A stretch of 64,000 nt of DNA from Bacillus sp. DTU_2020_1000418_1_SI_GHA_SEK_038 (GCF_032341175.1 NZ_CP135435.1:1240001-1304000), one strand, 5' to 3'; numbered from the stretch's first letter, positions 8,797-17,912 are shown. Numbers and translations are program-made. The notes: generated by a model from the sequence alone, not told the origin.

Positions 8797-10064
8797 TGAC
8801 TGCTTTAGCTGCGTTGAAGCAAAAATTAATTGATGAAGTGGAAGCCCGGAAAGAAGAATTAATTGAGTTATGCAGTCAATTGATCCAAATTCCAAGTGAA
8901 AATCCTCCGGGAGATTCAACGGAAATTAGTCAATTTATTACGGATTATCTGACTCAATTTGATATTAAGACAGAATGGCATGAATCAAGTGATAAAATGT
9001 TTAATCTTGTTTCAAGCATCGGGAACGACAACGGAAAGCATTTAATTTATTGTGGACATACAGATGTAGTCCCAGCTGGAGATTTATCAAAATGGGACTT
9101 TAACCCCTTTTCTGGTGAAGTGAAGGACGGCTGGCTTCTTGGAAGAGGAGCAAGTGATATGAAAGCTGGTCTTGGCGGCCTTATTTTCGTCTTTGGCTTA
9201 TTGAAGAAACTAGAGGTAGAGTTACCGGGTAAACTGACATTAGCGATTGTACCTGACGAAGAAACAGGTGGAGAATTTGGGGTTCCATGGCTCTTAGAAA
9301 ACGGAATTATTCATGGGGACGGCTGCTTAATCGCTGAGCCATCTTCTCCATTAAATCCCACAATTGGACAAAAGGGTTCGTATTGGTTTGAATTAGAAGT
9401 GTTTGGCGTCCCAGGGCATGGAAGTCTTTCGCCGATTGCTGGAAACAATGCGATTGTTGACGCCATTGCAGCGATTGAAAGAATAATGAAATTATGGGAT
9501 TTAAAGATTAACCTTCCTGAAGAAGTTAAGCCTCTAATTGAAGTTTCCAAGCGCTATATGCGCGACATAGAGAAGGATCGTGAGAAGTTCCAACCTGTAT
9601 TAGAAAGTATCACTGTTAATATTGGAACCATTAATGGAGGAACGAAATCGAATGTTATCCCGGAAAGCTGCAAGGTCCAAGTAGATTGCCGTCTGCCATT
9701 CGGTATTACCCAAGATGAAGTAACTGCTTTTATTAAGAAGGAATTGGATGAATTAGAAATTAAATATAAAATCCATCAATTTGGATTTAGAAGTAATGCA
9801 AACTATACATCAGCAGATGATCTTGTATGCAAATCAATAGTTGATAACATTTCTCTCGTAACAGGTGAGGAAGCCTATGGAGTTATGCAATGGGCAAGCA
9901 GCGATGCCCGTCACTTTAGAGACCATCACATACCAGTCCTTCAGTACGGACCAGCATATTTGCCAAGTATTCATGGATATAATGAAAAAGTTCGTGTTGA
10001 AGATATTGTCAGATGTGCTAAAGTTTATATAGCAGCAGTTATTGATTTTTTAAACTCAAAGTAG
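8796..10064 (+). CDS. M20 family peptidase/deacylase, ArgE/DapE type
   Basis: The 422-residue protein shows the M20 di-zinc pattern: CGHTDVVPAGD (His and catalytic Asp), GRGASDMKAG (bridging Asp), PDEETGGEFG (general base Glu and metal Glu), the lid-domain GHGSLSP, and a late metal His in PSIHGYNE. M20 enzymes hydrolyse peptide or acyl-amino-acid bonds in the cytoplasm. ATG 8796 overlaps the previous stop; GTG 8793 is an alternative start one codon earlier. The position behind a peptide importer suggests it cleaves the imported dipeptide or N-acyl amino acid. Confidence 0.9.
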   Translation: MTALAALKQKLIDEVEARKEELIELCSQLIQIPSENPPGDSTEISQFITDYLTQFDIKTEWHESSDKMFNLVSSIGNDNGKHLIYCGHTDVVPAGDLSKWDFNPFSGEVKDGWLLGRGASDMKAGLGGLIFVFGLLKKLEVELPGKLTLAIVPDEETGGEFGVPWLLENGIIHGDGCLIAEPSSPLNPTIGQKGSYWFELEVFGVPGHGSLSPIAGNNAIVDAIAAIERIMKLWDLKINLPEEVKPLIEVSKRYMRDIEKDREKFQPVLESITVNIGTINGGTKSNVIPESCKVQVDCRLPFGITQDEVTAFIKKELDELEIKYKIHQFGFRSNANYTSADDLVCKSIVDNISLVTGEEAYGVMQWASSDARHFRDHHIPVLQYGPAYLPSIHGYNEKVRVEDIVRCAKVYIAAVIDFLNSK

Positions 10065-10195
10065 TTTAAGAATACTTCTCGCCAATAGGTTATAGAGCAT
10101 TAGAAAAGATGTAGCACTTCGTATATGATTCTTGTTTCTTTTGCAAAAGAGCATCTCAATAGACGATGCTTGACAAGTATAACAAATGGGGATTT

Positions 10196-10243
10196 GTGGC
10201 GGTACTTCCCCTTGGTAACATTATTGGAGGGGGAAACTGCCAC
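10196..10243. repeat. imperfect inverted repeat upstream of the iclR-type gene
   Basis: GTGGCGGTACTTCCCC (10196-10211) can pair with GGGGGAAACTGCCAC (10229-10243), leaving a 17-base loop. There is no T-run after it, so it does not look like a terminator. It lies about 70 bases before the start of the regulator gene and may be an operator or a structured leader. Confidence 0.5.
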
Positions 10244-10311
10244 ATTATACGGGCAAGCTCACTGTTTTTATTAGCTTTTTATCACTTAAGTCATTGGGGG
10301 AAGAACGATAA

Positions 10312-11073
10312 ATGTTAAAAACGTTAGATTCATCAATAAAAGTTCTAAGAATGTTTACAAAAGAAAAGCCGGTTTGGGGCGGGAGAGAGCTAGCAAATGA
10401 GCTTGGCATGAACCACACTAATATTTACCGGATCCTTGAAACTTTTGAGAAAAATCGTTTTATCATTAAAGATGCTGAGACTAAGAAATATAGCCTTGGG
10501 TATGCTTTGTGGGAATTAGGAAGTATTATGTATGAAACTTTAAATATTTCGCAATTAATACGCCCAATTTTGAAAGAATTATGTGAAAAAACAGGTGAAT
10601 CTGTTTTCCTTACCAAATTAGATCGTGACGAAGCGGTAACACTTGAAGTGTTGGAACCAGAAAATAAGGTGAAATTTTCTGTTTCAGCAGGAAGCAGAGC
10701 TCCTCTGTATGTAGGTGCATCTTATCGTTCTATACTTGCTTTTTTACCAGAAGAAGCCCAGGAATCTATTATTGAAGCTGGTTTAGTTAAGTATACGAAA
10801 ACTACGATGACCGATCCGCAAGAATTAAGAGCAGAATTAAAGAGAATTCGTAAGCAAGGATGGGCCGAGAGCAAAGGAGAATATACAGAGGATGTAATTG
10901 CCATTGCTGTGCCGCTCTTTAATGAAGAGGATGTTGTCGGATCCATAACTGTATCTGGTCCTATTTATCGAATGACAGATGACAAACGGAAAGAGTATCT
11001 CCCACTTTTAAAAGCGGCAAGGGATGAAACAGCTGAAACGATGAAAAGATATAAACTGAAATTCAAAGCATAA
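10312..11073 (+). CDS. IclR family transcriptional regulator
   Basis: The 253-residue protein starts with an IclR winged helix-turn-helix (LDSSIKVLRMFTKEKPVWGG, ELGMNHTNIYRILETFEKN) and continues with the IclR effector domain (TGESVFLTKLDRDEAVTLEV through VGSITVSGPIYRM). Members usually act as tetramers that bind paired palindromes and respond to a small acid or degradation product. It lies within the peptide locus, so I infer it controls the dpp-like genes through the paired sites at 3746-3945. Activator or repressor role is not visible. Confidence 0.92.
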   Translation: MLKTLDSSIKVLRMFTKEKPVWGGRELANELGMNHTNIYRILETFEKNRFIIKDAETKKYSLGYALWELGSIMYETLNISQLIRPILKELCEKTGESVFLTKLDRDEAVTLEVLEPENKVKFSVSAGSRAPLYVGASYRSILAFLPEEAQESIIEAGLVKYTKTTMTDPQELRAELKRIRKQGWAESKGEYTEDVIAIAVPLFNEEDVVGSITVSGPIYRMTDDKRKEYLPLLKAARDETAETMKRYKLKFKA

Positions 11074-11091
11074 TAGTTTGGGAGGATATTA

Positions 11092-12021
11092 ATGCAAGAA
11101 TTGATCCAAGTAGCAAAATCTGTGTTGAATAATAATTTGCATCTAAAAGAGAATGAACATATTTTGATCGTAACAGACTCGGAACTAGTAGATATTGCAA
11201 AAATTTTCTTCCAAGCTGGAGAAGAATTGGGAAATGAAACGATTATGATGCTTATGACACCGAGATCTAAATCCGGTGAGGAGCCTCCATTTCATGTTTC
11301 TGAAGTAATGAGATCAGTGGAAGTAGTTCTCTGCATTACAAAGCATTCACTAACTCATACGAAAGCTAGAAAGCTAGCATCTGCCTCAGGAGCCCGTATT
11401 GCCACGATGCCAGGAATTACAATAGATATGCTGCAAAAAGGCGCTATTACTGCTGACTATATCGAAGTAGAAAAGCTTACAGAGTGCTATTCCAAACTAT
11501 TAGATGCAGGCTCAGCCGTTGTTATAAAGAAGGAGAATACTCATTTAAGTTTTTCTATTCAAGGAAGAGAAAGTATCCGCAGTACTGGTATTTTTCGAGA
11601 AAAAGGAGAATCTGGCAATCTCCCTTCAGGTGAGAGCTATATTGCACCTATAGAAGATTCTGCAAATGGGACAATTCTTGTGGACGGTACTATCGCAGGA
11701 ATTGGCGTCCTTAGCGAACCGATTACATTAACCATTGAGAATGGAAGATTAATGGAGGCTAGCGGAACGGATGGTATGAAGCTTCTTGAACTTTTAGGTG
11801 ATGGAAAAGGAAGAAATATAGCCGAATTTGGAATTGGTACAAACAAAAGTGCAAGACTAACTGGAAATCTTCTTGAAGATGAGAAGGTTTTTGGAACTGT
11901 ACATATTGCATTTGGAAGTAATAAGTCGTTCGGCGGTGAAAATGAAGCGGGTGTGCACATTGATTGTGTGATCAATGAACCATCAGTCTGGATTGATGAG
12001 AAGCCACTATTACTCAAATAA
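11092..12021 (+). CDS. aminopeptidase-like protein, M29/COG2309 type
   Basis: The 309-residue protein resembles the M29 (aminopeptidase T/AmpS) group and related short proteins of COG2309, by pattern memory. Late conserved residues that could be metal ligands are NLPSGESY (Glu), IAEFGIGTN (Glu), HIAFGSN (His) and GVHIDCV (His, Asp). It is shorter than classical M29 enzymes (about 400). It follows the iclR-type gene by 18 bases with GGGAGG before the ATG and is closed by a strong terminator, so it belongs to the same peptide locus. Distant relatives include ring-cleaving dioxygenases (NicX type), so aminopeptidase activity is likely but not certain. Confidence 0.75.
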   Translation: MQELIQVAKSVLNNNLHLKENEHILIVTDSELVDIAKIFFQAGEELGNETIMMLMTPRSKSGEEPPFHVSEVMRSVEVVLCITKHSLTHTKARKLASASGARIATMPGITIDMLQKGAITADYIEVEKLTECYSKLLDAGSAVVIKKENTHLSFSIQGRESIRSTGIFREKGESGNLPSGESYIAPIEDSANGTILVDGTIAGIGVLSEPITLTIENGRLMEASGTDGMKLLELLGDGKGRNIAEFGIGTNKSARLTGNLLEDEKVFGTVHIAFGSNKSFGGENEAGVHIDCVINEPSVWIDEKPLLLK

Positions 12022-12026
12022 TATTT

Positions 12027-12086
12027 AAAAAGACGAAGACTGGAGAATAGAGGTATTTCCTATTTTCTCCAGTCCTCGTCTTTTTT
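12027..12086 (+). terminator. strong intrinsic terminator after the aminopeptidase-like gene
   Basis: AAAAGACGAAGACTGGAGAA pairs with a matching right arm (TTCTCCAGTCCTCGTC) with one bulge and is followed by TTTTTT. Both strands could use it. Confidence 0.88.
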
Positions 12087-12215
12087 GTTATCTTACAATT
12101 TCTGAATATTTATTATTGACGAGAAATAAATATTTAAATTATTGTTATGAACATAAACTGTAACTTAAGTAAAGGAAGTTAAGGAAATACAAATACAAAA
12201 TATGGTATAATTCTC

Positions 12216-12261
12216 AAAAGAGTATCTCGTGAACATAGTAATTCTCGAGATACTCTTTTTT
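12216..12261 (+). terminator. terminator-like hairpin in the leader of the galT-like gene
   Basis: AAAAGAGTATCTCG (12216-12229) pairs perfectly with CGAGATACTCTTTT (12246-12259) and a T-run follows. It stands only 30 bases before the start of the next gene and 130 bases after the previous terminator, so it does not end an annotated gene. Upstream there is a possible promoter (TTGACG 12116-12121, TATTGT 12140-12145) and a TATAAT at 12206-12211. It could attenuate the galT-like gene or end a short RNA. Confidence 0.7.
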
Positions 12262-12291
12262 ATATATAAAGTGTGAAATGGGGGAGGATTA

Positions 12292-13317
12292 ATGACTCTT
12301 AATTATCAAAAGAAAGAGGAATGGTTTAAGTTTCTAGATAGCCAAGGAAATCCAATTGAGCGAAGGACTGAGATCCGTTTTGATCCAATCACTGGGGAAT
12401 CATCTCGTCTTATTTATGATTCAGGATTAGTATTTACACCACCAGATTATACAGAAATTGCTAAGAAAAACGGGGGTGCAAAATGTCCCTTTTGTCAGGA
12501 AAATTTATTGAAAATGACTCCGATTTTCCCGAAAGAAATTAACGAAAATGGGCGAATTATTAAAGGCGAAGCGGTAGGTTTTCCGAATCTTTTTCCTTAT
12601 AGTAAGCATAACGGGGTAGTTATTTTCTCTGGACAGCACTATGTTCGCCTGGAGGAATTTACAATAGAGTTGATTACGAATGCATTTTCCGCTGCACAAG
12701 ATTATTTAAAAAGAATAATTACGTCAGATCCTGAAGCACGCTATATTTCAATTAATTGGAATTATTTGCCTTATTCAGGTGGAAGCGTTCTTCACCCGCA
12801 TATACAGGTTTGTGCATCAGATTCACCGACAAATTATCAAGCTCAGCTTGAGGCAAAGACAAAAGCCTATGAAGGAAATAATGATTTATTTACCAATCTT
12901 TATGAAACGGAAAAGGCGAAGGGCGAAAGATGGATCGGAGAAAAAGGAAATGTGGCTTGGATGCATGCCTATGCCCCTAAAGGTCAAAATGATTTTGTCG
13001 CTATATTTCCCGAAAAATATACGATAAATGATCTCACAGAGCAGGATTGGACAGATTTCGCAGCAGGATTGAAGGCAATCTTCCAAACGTTGACAGAGCA
13101 AGGATTTGCAAGCTTTAACATGGCGTTAAATTTTTCGTTAAATGAGGATTTAAAGCAGGCCGTTCATGTCCGCCTCATTCCGCGTTTTACTGTTGGCATG
13201 ATGGAAACGAGCGATACAAATTTCTATCAGGCTCTTCACCAAGAACCGCTTACATATAAGGTACCGGAAGAAGTTGCATCAAGAGCCCGTGAATATTTTA
13301 ATAAAATTATTGAATAA
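12292..13317 (+). CDS. GalT-like nucleotidyltransferase (HIT superfamily)
   Basis: This 341-residue protein has the two signatures of the galactose-1-phosphate uridylyltransferase fold: a CPFC zinc knuckle near residue 65 and the active-site HPHIQV (HPHxQ, second His forms the nucleotidyl intermediate) near residue 168. GalT enzymes usually read HPHGQ; here Ile replaces Gly. The protein is free of signal or membrane segments. There is no galK, galE or other Leloir gene beside it, so the natural sugar or nucleotide substrate is open. GGGGGAGG precedes the ATG. The gene is flanked by a hairpin on each side and forms its own unit. Confidence 0.8.
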   Translation: MTLNYQKKEEWFKFLDSQGNPIERRTEIRFDPITGESSRLIYDSGLVFTPPDYTEIAKKNGGAKCPFCQENLLKMTPIFPKEINENGRIIKGEAVGFPNLFPYSKHNGVVIFSGQHYVRLEEFTIELITNAFSAAQDYLKRIITSDPEARYISINWNYLPYSGGSVLHPHIQVCASDSPTNYQAQLEAKTKAYEGNNDLFTNLYETEKAKGERWIGEKGNVAWMHAYAPKGQNDFVAIFPEKYTINDLTEQDWTDFAAGLKAIFQTLTEQGFASFNMALNFSLNEDLKQAVHVRLIPRFTVGMMETSDTNFYQALHQEPLTYKVPEEVASRAREYFNKIIE

Positions 13318-13322
13318 TTAAT

Positions 13323-13372
13323 AAAAGCATGAATACGGACGGGGAAAATCCCCAAAGATTCATGCTTTTTTA
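13323..13372 (+). terminator. intrinsic terminator after the galT-like gene
   Basis: AAAAGCATGAAT pairs with ATTCATGCTTTT, with an inner GGGGAAAATCCCC stem, and TTTT follows. Confidence 0.88.
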
Positions 13373-13449
13373 AGTAGACAGGAGAGAAAATTGTCGATTT
13401 TTAGCGAAAGAGGTATAATAAGAATTATTATTTATTGTGAGGAACTCTA

Positions 13450-14682
13450 ATGAACAAAGAGAAATTAGATTCAATGCTGCAGCATGAAGAAAGGCGGGCA
13501 CTTTTAGCCTATTTACTATCTTTTTATATTACTTTAGCTTTGTATGATGTTTTTTATTATTATCTTTATCCAATATTTATTTTGAAAACTGAGCCTGGTC
13601 TTATTGGTCCTTTTAGCTACTGGAATTATGTAATCTTCATTAGCTTGGTCCCTATATCCTATTTATTAGCAAAAAGAAATAAGCTTCATGCAATAAAGTA
13701 CTTGTATATTCTCGTTTACATGGGAATGACAGCATTAGGCGATATGATCATGTTTTCAGGGGAATCTGGCGAGTATCAAAGCGGAAATGTTGCGGAATTA
13801 ACTTTGCTATTATTCTCTCCAATATTTGTCAATAACCGTTTTTATTGGACAGTGACTGCCGTTTCATTGTTAAGATATTTAACTGTGGGCATTGTTATAG
13901 AATCGGCTGCTGTTGTCATTCCGATGGCCATTATTAGTATTTTATCTGTAATTGCTTATATTTTTATGAAACGTTTTTCATCCTATATTTTTGCGTTGAC
14001 TTCAATCCATGAGAAGATGCGGCATAAGGAAAAGCTAGCATTTATTGGACAGATGGCAGCCTCAATAGGACATGAAATAAAGAATCCGCTAGCTTCTCTA
14101 AAAGGTTTTACCCAGCTTCAAAAAGAAAAATACGAAGATGACCAACAGTATTTTTCCATTATGGAGCAGGAAATTGACCGAATTAATTCGATCGTGAATG
14201 ATTTATTGGTTCTCGGTAAACCAAGAGCGGTTCAGTTTCAAAGAAAAAACATTAATGACATTCTTACCTATGTCATATCGATAACCGAGCAGCTGGCTCG
14301 CCAAAAGGGGATTACACTTACTGCAGATCTCGATGAAAATATACCCCCAGTTGTTTGTGATGAGAATCAGCTGAAGCAGGCATTTATTAATCTTATTAAA
14401 AATGGTGTTGATTCAATGTCCGATGGAGGCTTGCTAAAGGTATATTCCCATTACCATACAGGCAATACATTATCAGTCAGCTTCGTCGATCAAGGATGTG
14501 GAATAGAACCATCAAATATGGAAAGGCTATTCGCACCATTTTATACAACAAAGATTGATGGCACCGGTTTAGGGCTTATGGTGACCAAGAAAATAGTAGA
14601 GGACCATCAAGGTCAAATAAAGGTTGATAGTGAATTGAATAAAGGAACAAAGGTAGATATGATTTTACCGATTGAGCAATAG
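13450..14682 (+). CDS. orphan membrane sensor histidine kinase, sporulation-kinase type
   Basis: The 410-residue protein has about six membrane segments in residues 15-185, then a HisKA domain (H in SIGHEIKNPLASL near residue 212) and a HATPase domain with N-box (LKQAFINLIKNGVDS), G1 (VDQGCGIEP) and G2 (GTGLGLMVTKKIV). This layout, and the sequence around the phosphorylated His, resemble KinB-like kinases that feed the Spo0F-Spo0A phosphorelay. No response regulator gene is adjacent, which also fits a phosphorelay kinase. GAGGAAC lies before the ATG. The signal sensed cannot be read. Confidence 0.85.
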   Translation: MNKEKLDSMLQHEERRALLAYLLSFYITLALYDVFYYYLYPIFILKTEPGLIGPFSYWNYVIFISLVPISYLLAKRNKLHAIKYLYILVYMGMTALGDMIMFSGESGEYQSGNVAELTLLLFSPIFVNNRFYWTVTAVSLLRYLTVGIVIESAAVVIPMAIISILSVIAYIFMKRFSSYIFALTSIHEKMRHKEKLAFIGQMAASIGHEIKNPLASLKGFTQLQKEKYEDDQQYFSIMEQEIDRINSIVNDLLVLGKPRAVQFQRKNINDILTYVISITEQLARQKGITLTADLDENIPPVVCDENQLKQAFINLIKNGVDSMSDGGLLKVYSHYHTGNTLSVSFVDQGCGIEPSNMERLFAPFYTTKIDGTGLGLMVTKKIVEDHQGQIKVDSELNKGTKVDMILPIEQ

Positions 14683-14694
14683 GCTGTCGAAGGA

Positions 14695-14802
14695 GCGTTC
14701 AATGTAAGGGTTTTATTTATGTATTCTCCAAATTTCTAACATAGAATCGTTCAATGTAAGCGTTTTATTTACGCTCTATACAAAACGCTAACATAGCGTT
14801 CC
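14695..14802. repeat. two tandem copies of a 54-bp unit
   Basis: The units start at about 14695 and 14749. Shared blocks are CGTTCAATGTAAG, GTTTTATTTA and CTAACATAG, in the same order and spacing. The second copy also has internal inverted ACGCT/AGCGT segments. It lies between the kinase gene and the convergent doxX-like gene; function unknown. Confidence 0.65.
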
Positions 14803-14872
14803 ATGCAGCGTTCCTTGTCCAATTTAAAAGCCTGTGCATCGGAATTGGTTTTCCTTTGCAAAGGCTTTTACT

Positions 14873-15253
14873 TTAGTACCTTTTTGCTGGATGATGATTG
14901 TATAGAATAAACAGCAAAATGAGCATCACAATATCTAATCTAGCATTAGCGGCAAATTGAAAAAAGCCAGCGTGCAAAGTTGGAATCTTCGTTAAAATAA
15001 TGGCGACAATCATAATGCCAATTAAGGGCAATGTTGCATTTGCTACACTTCTATTTAATAAAATTAAGACTCCGCAGATTAATTCCACTATGGCAACGAT
15101 ATACATCACTGAAATCGGATAAGGCAGTCCTAAGTTTACAAAATAAGTCCCCATCTCAGGATTAATAAATTTTATCAATCCAGCAATGATGAATACGTAG
15201 GCCACAGCATACCGAATTAATTGGTCCGTTGATATGGATATTTTAATGGCCAA
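14873..15253 (-). CDS. small DoxX-like membrane protein
   Basis: The protein is about 126 residues long with four predicted membrane helices (AVAYVFIIAGLIKFI, MYIVAIVELICGVLIL, LPLIGIMIVAIILT, LDIVMLILLFILY) and a DoxX-like Ile-Lys-Phe motif at the end of helix 1. The start is unusual: GGAGGGG abuts the TTG at 15253, too close for normal initiation, while an ATT at 15247 has good spacing but is a rare start. DoxX-like proteins are poorly understood; some act in redox stress complexes. Second DoxX-type gene in the window after 57328. Confidence 0.78.
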   Translation of the reverse strand: MAIKISISTDQLIRYAVAYVFIIAGLIKFINPEMGTYFVNLGLPYPISVMYIVAIVELICGVLILLNRSVANATLPLIGIMIVAIILTKIPTLHAGFFQFAANARLDIVMLILLFILYNHHPAKRY

Positions 15254-15418
15254 CCCCTCCTTTATAAAACTGTATGCCGTTTTCCGGACAAACAGTCTAA
15301 GAAAAGCATATAAAACTTCTTTTAGTCACAAAATTGTTGGAACATGTACCGTAGGGGTATGAAGATGAAGTATGGTACACTTTTAATCATAAACAAGATA
15401 TTAACAGGGGTGTCAAAA

Positions 15419-16807
15419 TTGAAAACTGTATTAGTCGTTGGCGGAGGAATCACTGGATTGTCTGCTATATATGAATTACATAAATGGAAAAAGGCCAATC
15501 AATCTGATGTTAGGCTCATTCTTGCCGAGGCTTCTCCAGAGCTCGGGGGGAAAATTCGCACAGTTAAAGATCGTGGCTTTATTATGGAGGCGGGGGCTGA
15601 CTCGATTGTCTCGCGGAAAGTCAATACAATGTCATTCATTGAAGAACTTGGATTAGAAAATGAAGTTGTTTATAATGCGTCAGGACGGTCATTTATTTAC
15701 ACAGAGGGTGAACTAAAGCAGATTCCTGCTGATGCCGTATTTGGAATTCCGACAAGTGTTGAATCCTTAGCAAAGACTACGCTTGTTTCTGCTGAAGGAA
15801 AAGTAGAGGCCCTAAAGGATTTGTATACAACTAGCGATACATTTACGAAAAATGATTCCATAGGCGATTTCCTGGAATATTTTCTTGGGAAGGAATTAGT
15901 GGAAAAACAGATTGCCCCTGTACTTTCAGGTGTATATTCCGGAAAATTAAGCGACCTTACTATCGCCTCGACACTTCCATATGTTTTGGATTATAAAAAG
16001 GAATACGGCAGCATAATTAAAGGTTTTGAGGCAAATAAGGAAAAGTTTCAAAGTGGCGGGGGAAAGAAGTTTTTTTCCTTCAAAAGCGGCTTAGGGAAGC
16101 TTATCGATGCTTATGAAGAAAAACTCGGTGATGCTGAAATTTTAAAAAATACAATAGTAAATAAAATTGAGAAAAACGGTGTACGTTATCAAGTCACTTT
16201 GCACAACCAGGACATCATTGAAGCGGATAGTATTGTTTTAAGCATACCTAGTAATAAGGCTGGGAAGTTATTTAATGATTCAGCGCTGGAGAACAGCTTT
16301 TCCCAATTTAGAAATAGCTCCCTCATTAGTGTTTATGTTGGTTTTGATGTTCTGGACAGTATTCTGCCGGAGGATGGAACTGGCTTTATTACTTCGGAAA
16401 GTGACGATGTATTATGTAATGCCTGCACATGGACGAGCCGGAAATGGGAGCACACATCGGAAACGAAAAATCTGCTTGTCAGACTTTTTTATAAAAGCAG
16501 CATTCCCGCATTCCCTTCTTTATCAGAAATGGATAAAGATCAATTGCTTCAAACAGCACTTACGGATATTCACAAAAGCCTGGGTATCGCGGCTGAGCCT
16601 ATCGCTTGCGAGATTACAAAATGGACAGACAGTATGCCAAATTATTTAATTCGCCATCCACATACCGTAGAAGGTTTAGAGGAAAAACTGTCAGCATCCT
16701 ATCCAGGAATCATGCTTGCAGGCTGTTCTTATTACGGTGTGGGCATTCCAGATTGTATAGAAAATGGAGCTAGCATTGCAGGCAAAATCATTGGCAATCT
16801 TCAATAA
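15419..16807 (+). CDS. hemY: protoporphyrinogen/coproporphyrinogen oxidase
   Basis: The protein opens with the FAD-binding dinucleotide fold (VLVVGGGITGLSAIYEL) and follows the Bacillus HemY pattern: EASPELGGKIRTVKDRGFI, EAGADSIVSRK, QIPADAVFGIPTS, LEPLLSGIYAG-like IAPVLSGVYSGKL, and C-terminal LAGCSYYGVGIPDCIENGA (spanning the FAD tail). It oxidises porphyrinogen in heme synthesis with FAD and oxygen. I chose TTG 15419 because AGGGGTG lies six bases upstream and the FAD fold begins at once, giving 462 residues; upstream in-frame ATGs (15344, 15362) would add a tail. It is not next to hemE/hemH, so it may be a second or relocated copy. Confidence 0.88.
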   Translation: MKTVLVVGGGITGLSAIYELHKWKKANQSDVRLILAEASPELGGKIRTVKDRGFIMEAGADSIVSRKVNTMSFIEELGLENEVVYNASGRSFIYTEGELKQIPADAVFGIPTSVESLAKTTLVSAEGKVEALKDLYTTSDTFTKNDSIGDFLEYFLGKELVEKQIAPVLSGVYSGKLSDLTIASTLPYVLDYKKEYGSIIKGFEANKEKFQSGGGKKFFSFKSGLGKLIDAYEEKLGDAEILKNTIVNKIEKNGVRYQVTLHNQDIIEADSIVLSIPSNKAGKLFNDSALENSFSQFRNSSLISVYVGFDVLDSILPEDGTGFITSESDDVLCNACTWTSRKWEHTSETKNLLVRLFYKSSIPAFPSLSEMDKDQLLQTALTDIHKSLGIAAEPIACEITKWTDSMPNYLIRHPHTVEGLEEKLSASYPGIMLAGCSYYGVGIPDCIENGASIAGKIIGNLQ

Positions 16808-16820
16808 TGCATTTTTTCTG

Positions 16821-16850
16821 AGGACAGCATTGGCAAAGCTGTTCTTTTTT
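16821..16850 (+). terminator. intrinsic terminator after hemY
   Basis: AGGACAGC pairs with GCTGTTCT, followed by TTTTT. Confidence 0.85.
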
Positions 16851-16990
16851 AACCCTGAAAAAGGTTATTTCTACAATTAAAAGAATTATTTTAAAGGGTA
16901 TTTGAAATTAGCTAATAAACTGTCCGAACAAAGCATAAATTGACAGGATTCCATTTCCTGCTTTTGTTAATATGAAATCAAGGGAGTGAG

Positions 16991-17860
16991 ATGATGGCTT
17001 GGATTGAATCCATACAGAGAGCAATTGATTATATGGAAGATCATTTGCTCGAAAACATTACGATTGAAGGGATAGCTAAACAAGCAAACGCCTCCGCCTT
17101 TCACTTTCAGCGAGCCTTTACGATCTTAACAGATATGTCTGTAGGAGAATACTTAAGGCGGCGAAGACTGACTTTAGCTGCACAGGAGCTATCGAGAACG
17201 AACTGTAAAATCATTGATCTGGCCTATAAATATGGCTATGACACTCCTGAGGCTTTCACAAAAGCATTTCGCAGACAGCATGGAATTGCTCCGACTGAAG
17301 CGCGAAAATATATGGGAAAGCTGAAATTCTATGAGCGCCTGATCATACAGGTAATTCTGAAAGGAGCAGAACCGATGAAGTATAATGTATTAGAAAGAGA
17401 CAGTTTCCAGGTGGTTGGTATTAAGCGGGAGTTTTCAGTCGTCAATGGGGAAAATTTAATAGGCATTCCTAAACTGTGGGATGAGGTTCTTAATGATGGA
17501 ACATGTGAGAAGGTAGCGAGTCTGATCAATGGGCAAATCAAAGGTGTGCTAGGTGTTTGTGCTGATAAAAAAGGAGAGGGGCCATCTGGGGCAATGGATT
17601 ATTGGGTGGCAGCGGAATTCGATGGAAATGCACCTGAAGGGTTTTTAACTTTGGAAATTCCAGCAGCTAAATGGGTCGTATTTGAAGTACATGGGCCGAT
17701 GCCTGAGGCGATGCAGAAGACATGGAAGAAAATCTACTCGGAGTGGTTCCCTACAAGCGGCTATGAACATGCAGAAGGTGTACCACAATTAGAAGTATAT
17801 CCCGATGATGATTCATCCAGTTCTGATTATTATTCAGAAATCTGGATCCCTGTAAAATAG
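16991..17860 (+). CDS. AraC family regulator with GyrI-like effector domain
   Basis: The 289-residue protein has an N-terminal AraC DNA-binding domain with two helix-turn-helix motifs (ITIEGIAKQANASAFHFQRAF, split around residue 25-45, and IIDLAYKYGYDTPEAFTKAF) and a C-terminal GyrI-like/SOUL-type ligand domain from about residue 128 (YNVLERDSFQVVGIKRE to YYSEIWIPVK). This order is typical of Rob/BltR-like drug- or toxin-responsive regulators. It stands alone between two terminators, so its targets are unknown. GGGAGTGAG precedes the ATG. Confidence 0.9.
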   Translation: MMAWIESIQRAIDYMEDHLLENITIEGIAKQANASAFHFQRAFTILTDMSVGEYLRRRRLTLAAQELSRTNCKIIDLAYKYGYDTPEAFTKAFRRQHGIAPTEARKYMGKLKFYERLIIQVILKGAEPMKYNVLERDSFQVVGIKREFSVVNGENLIGIPKLWDEVLNDGTCEKVASLINGQIKGVLGVCADKKGEGPSGAMDYWVAAEFDGNAPEGFLTLEIPAAKWVVFEVHGPMPEAMQKTWKKIYSEWFPTSGYEHAEGVPQLEVYPDDDSSSSDYYSEIWIPVK

Positions 17861-17867
17861 GGAAAAT

Positions 17868-17907
17868 AGAGCAGAAGCAATTCACAATTATGAAAAGCTT
17901 CTGCTCT
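17868..17907. terminator. bidirectional terminator hairpin
   Basis: AGAGCAGAAGC pairs perfectly with GCTTCTGCTCT between two convergent genes. T/A tracts are short. Confidence 0.7.
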
Positions 17908-17912
17908 TACTG

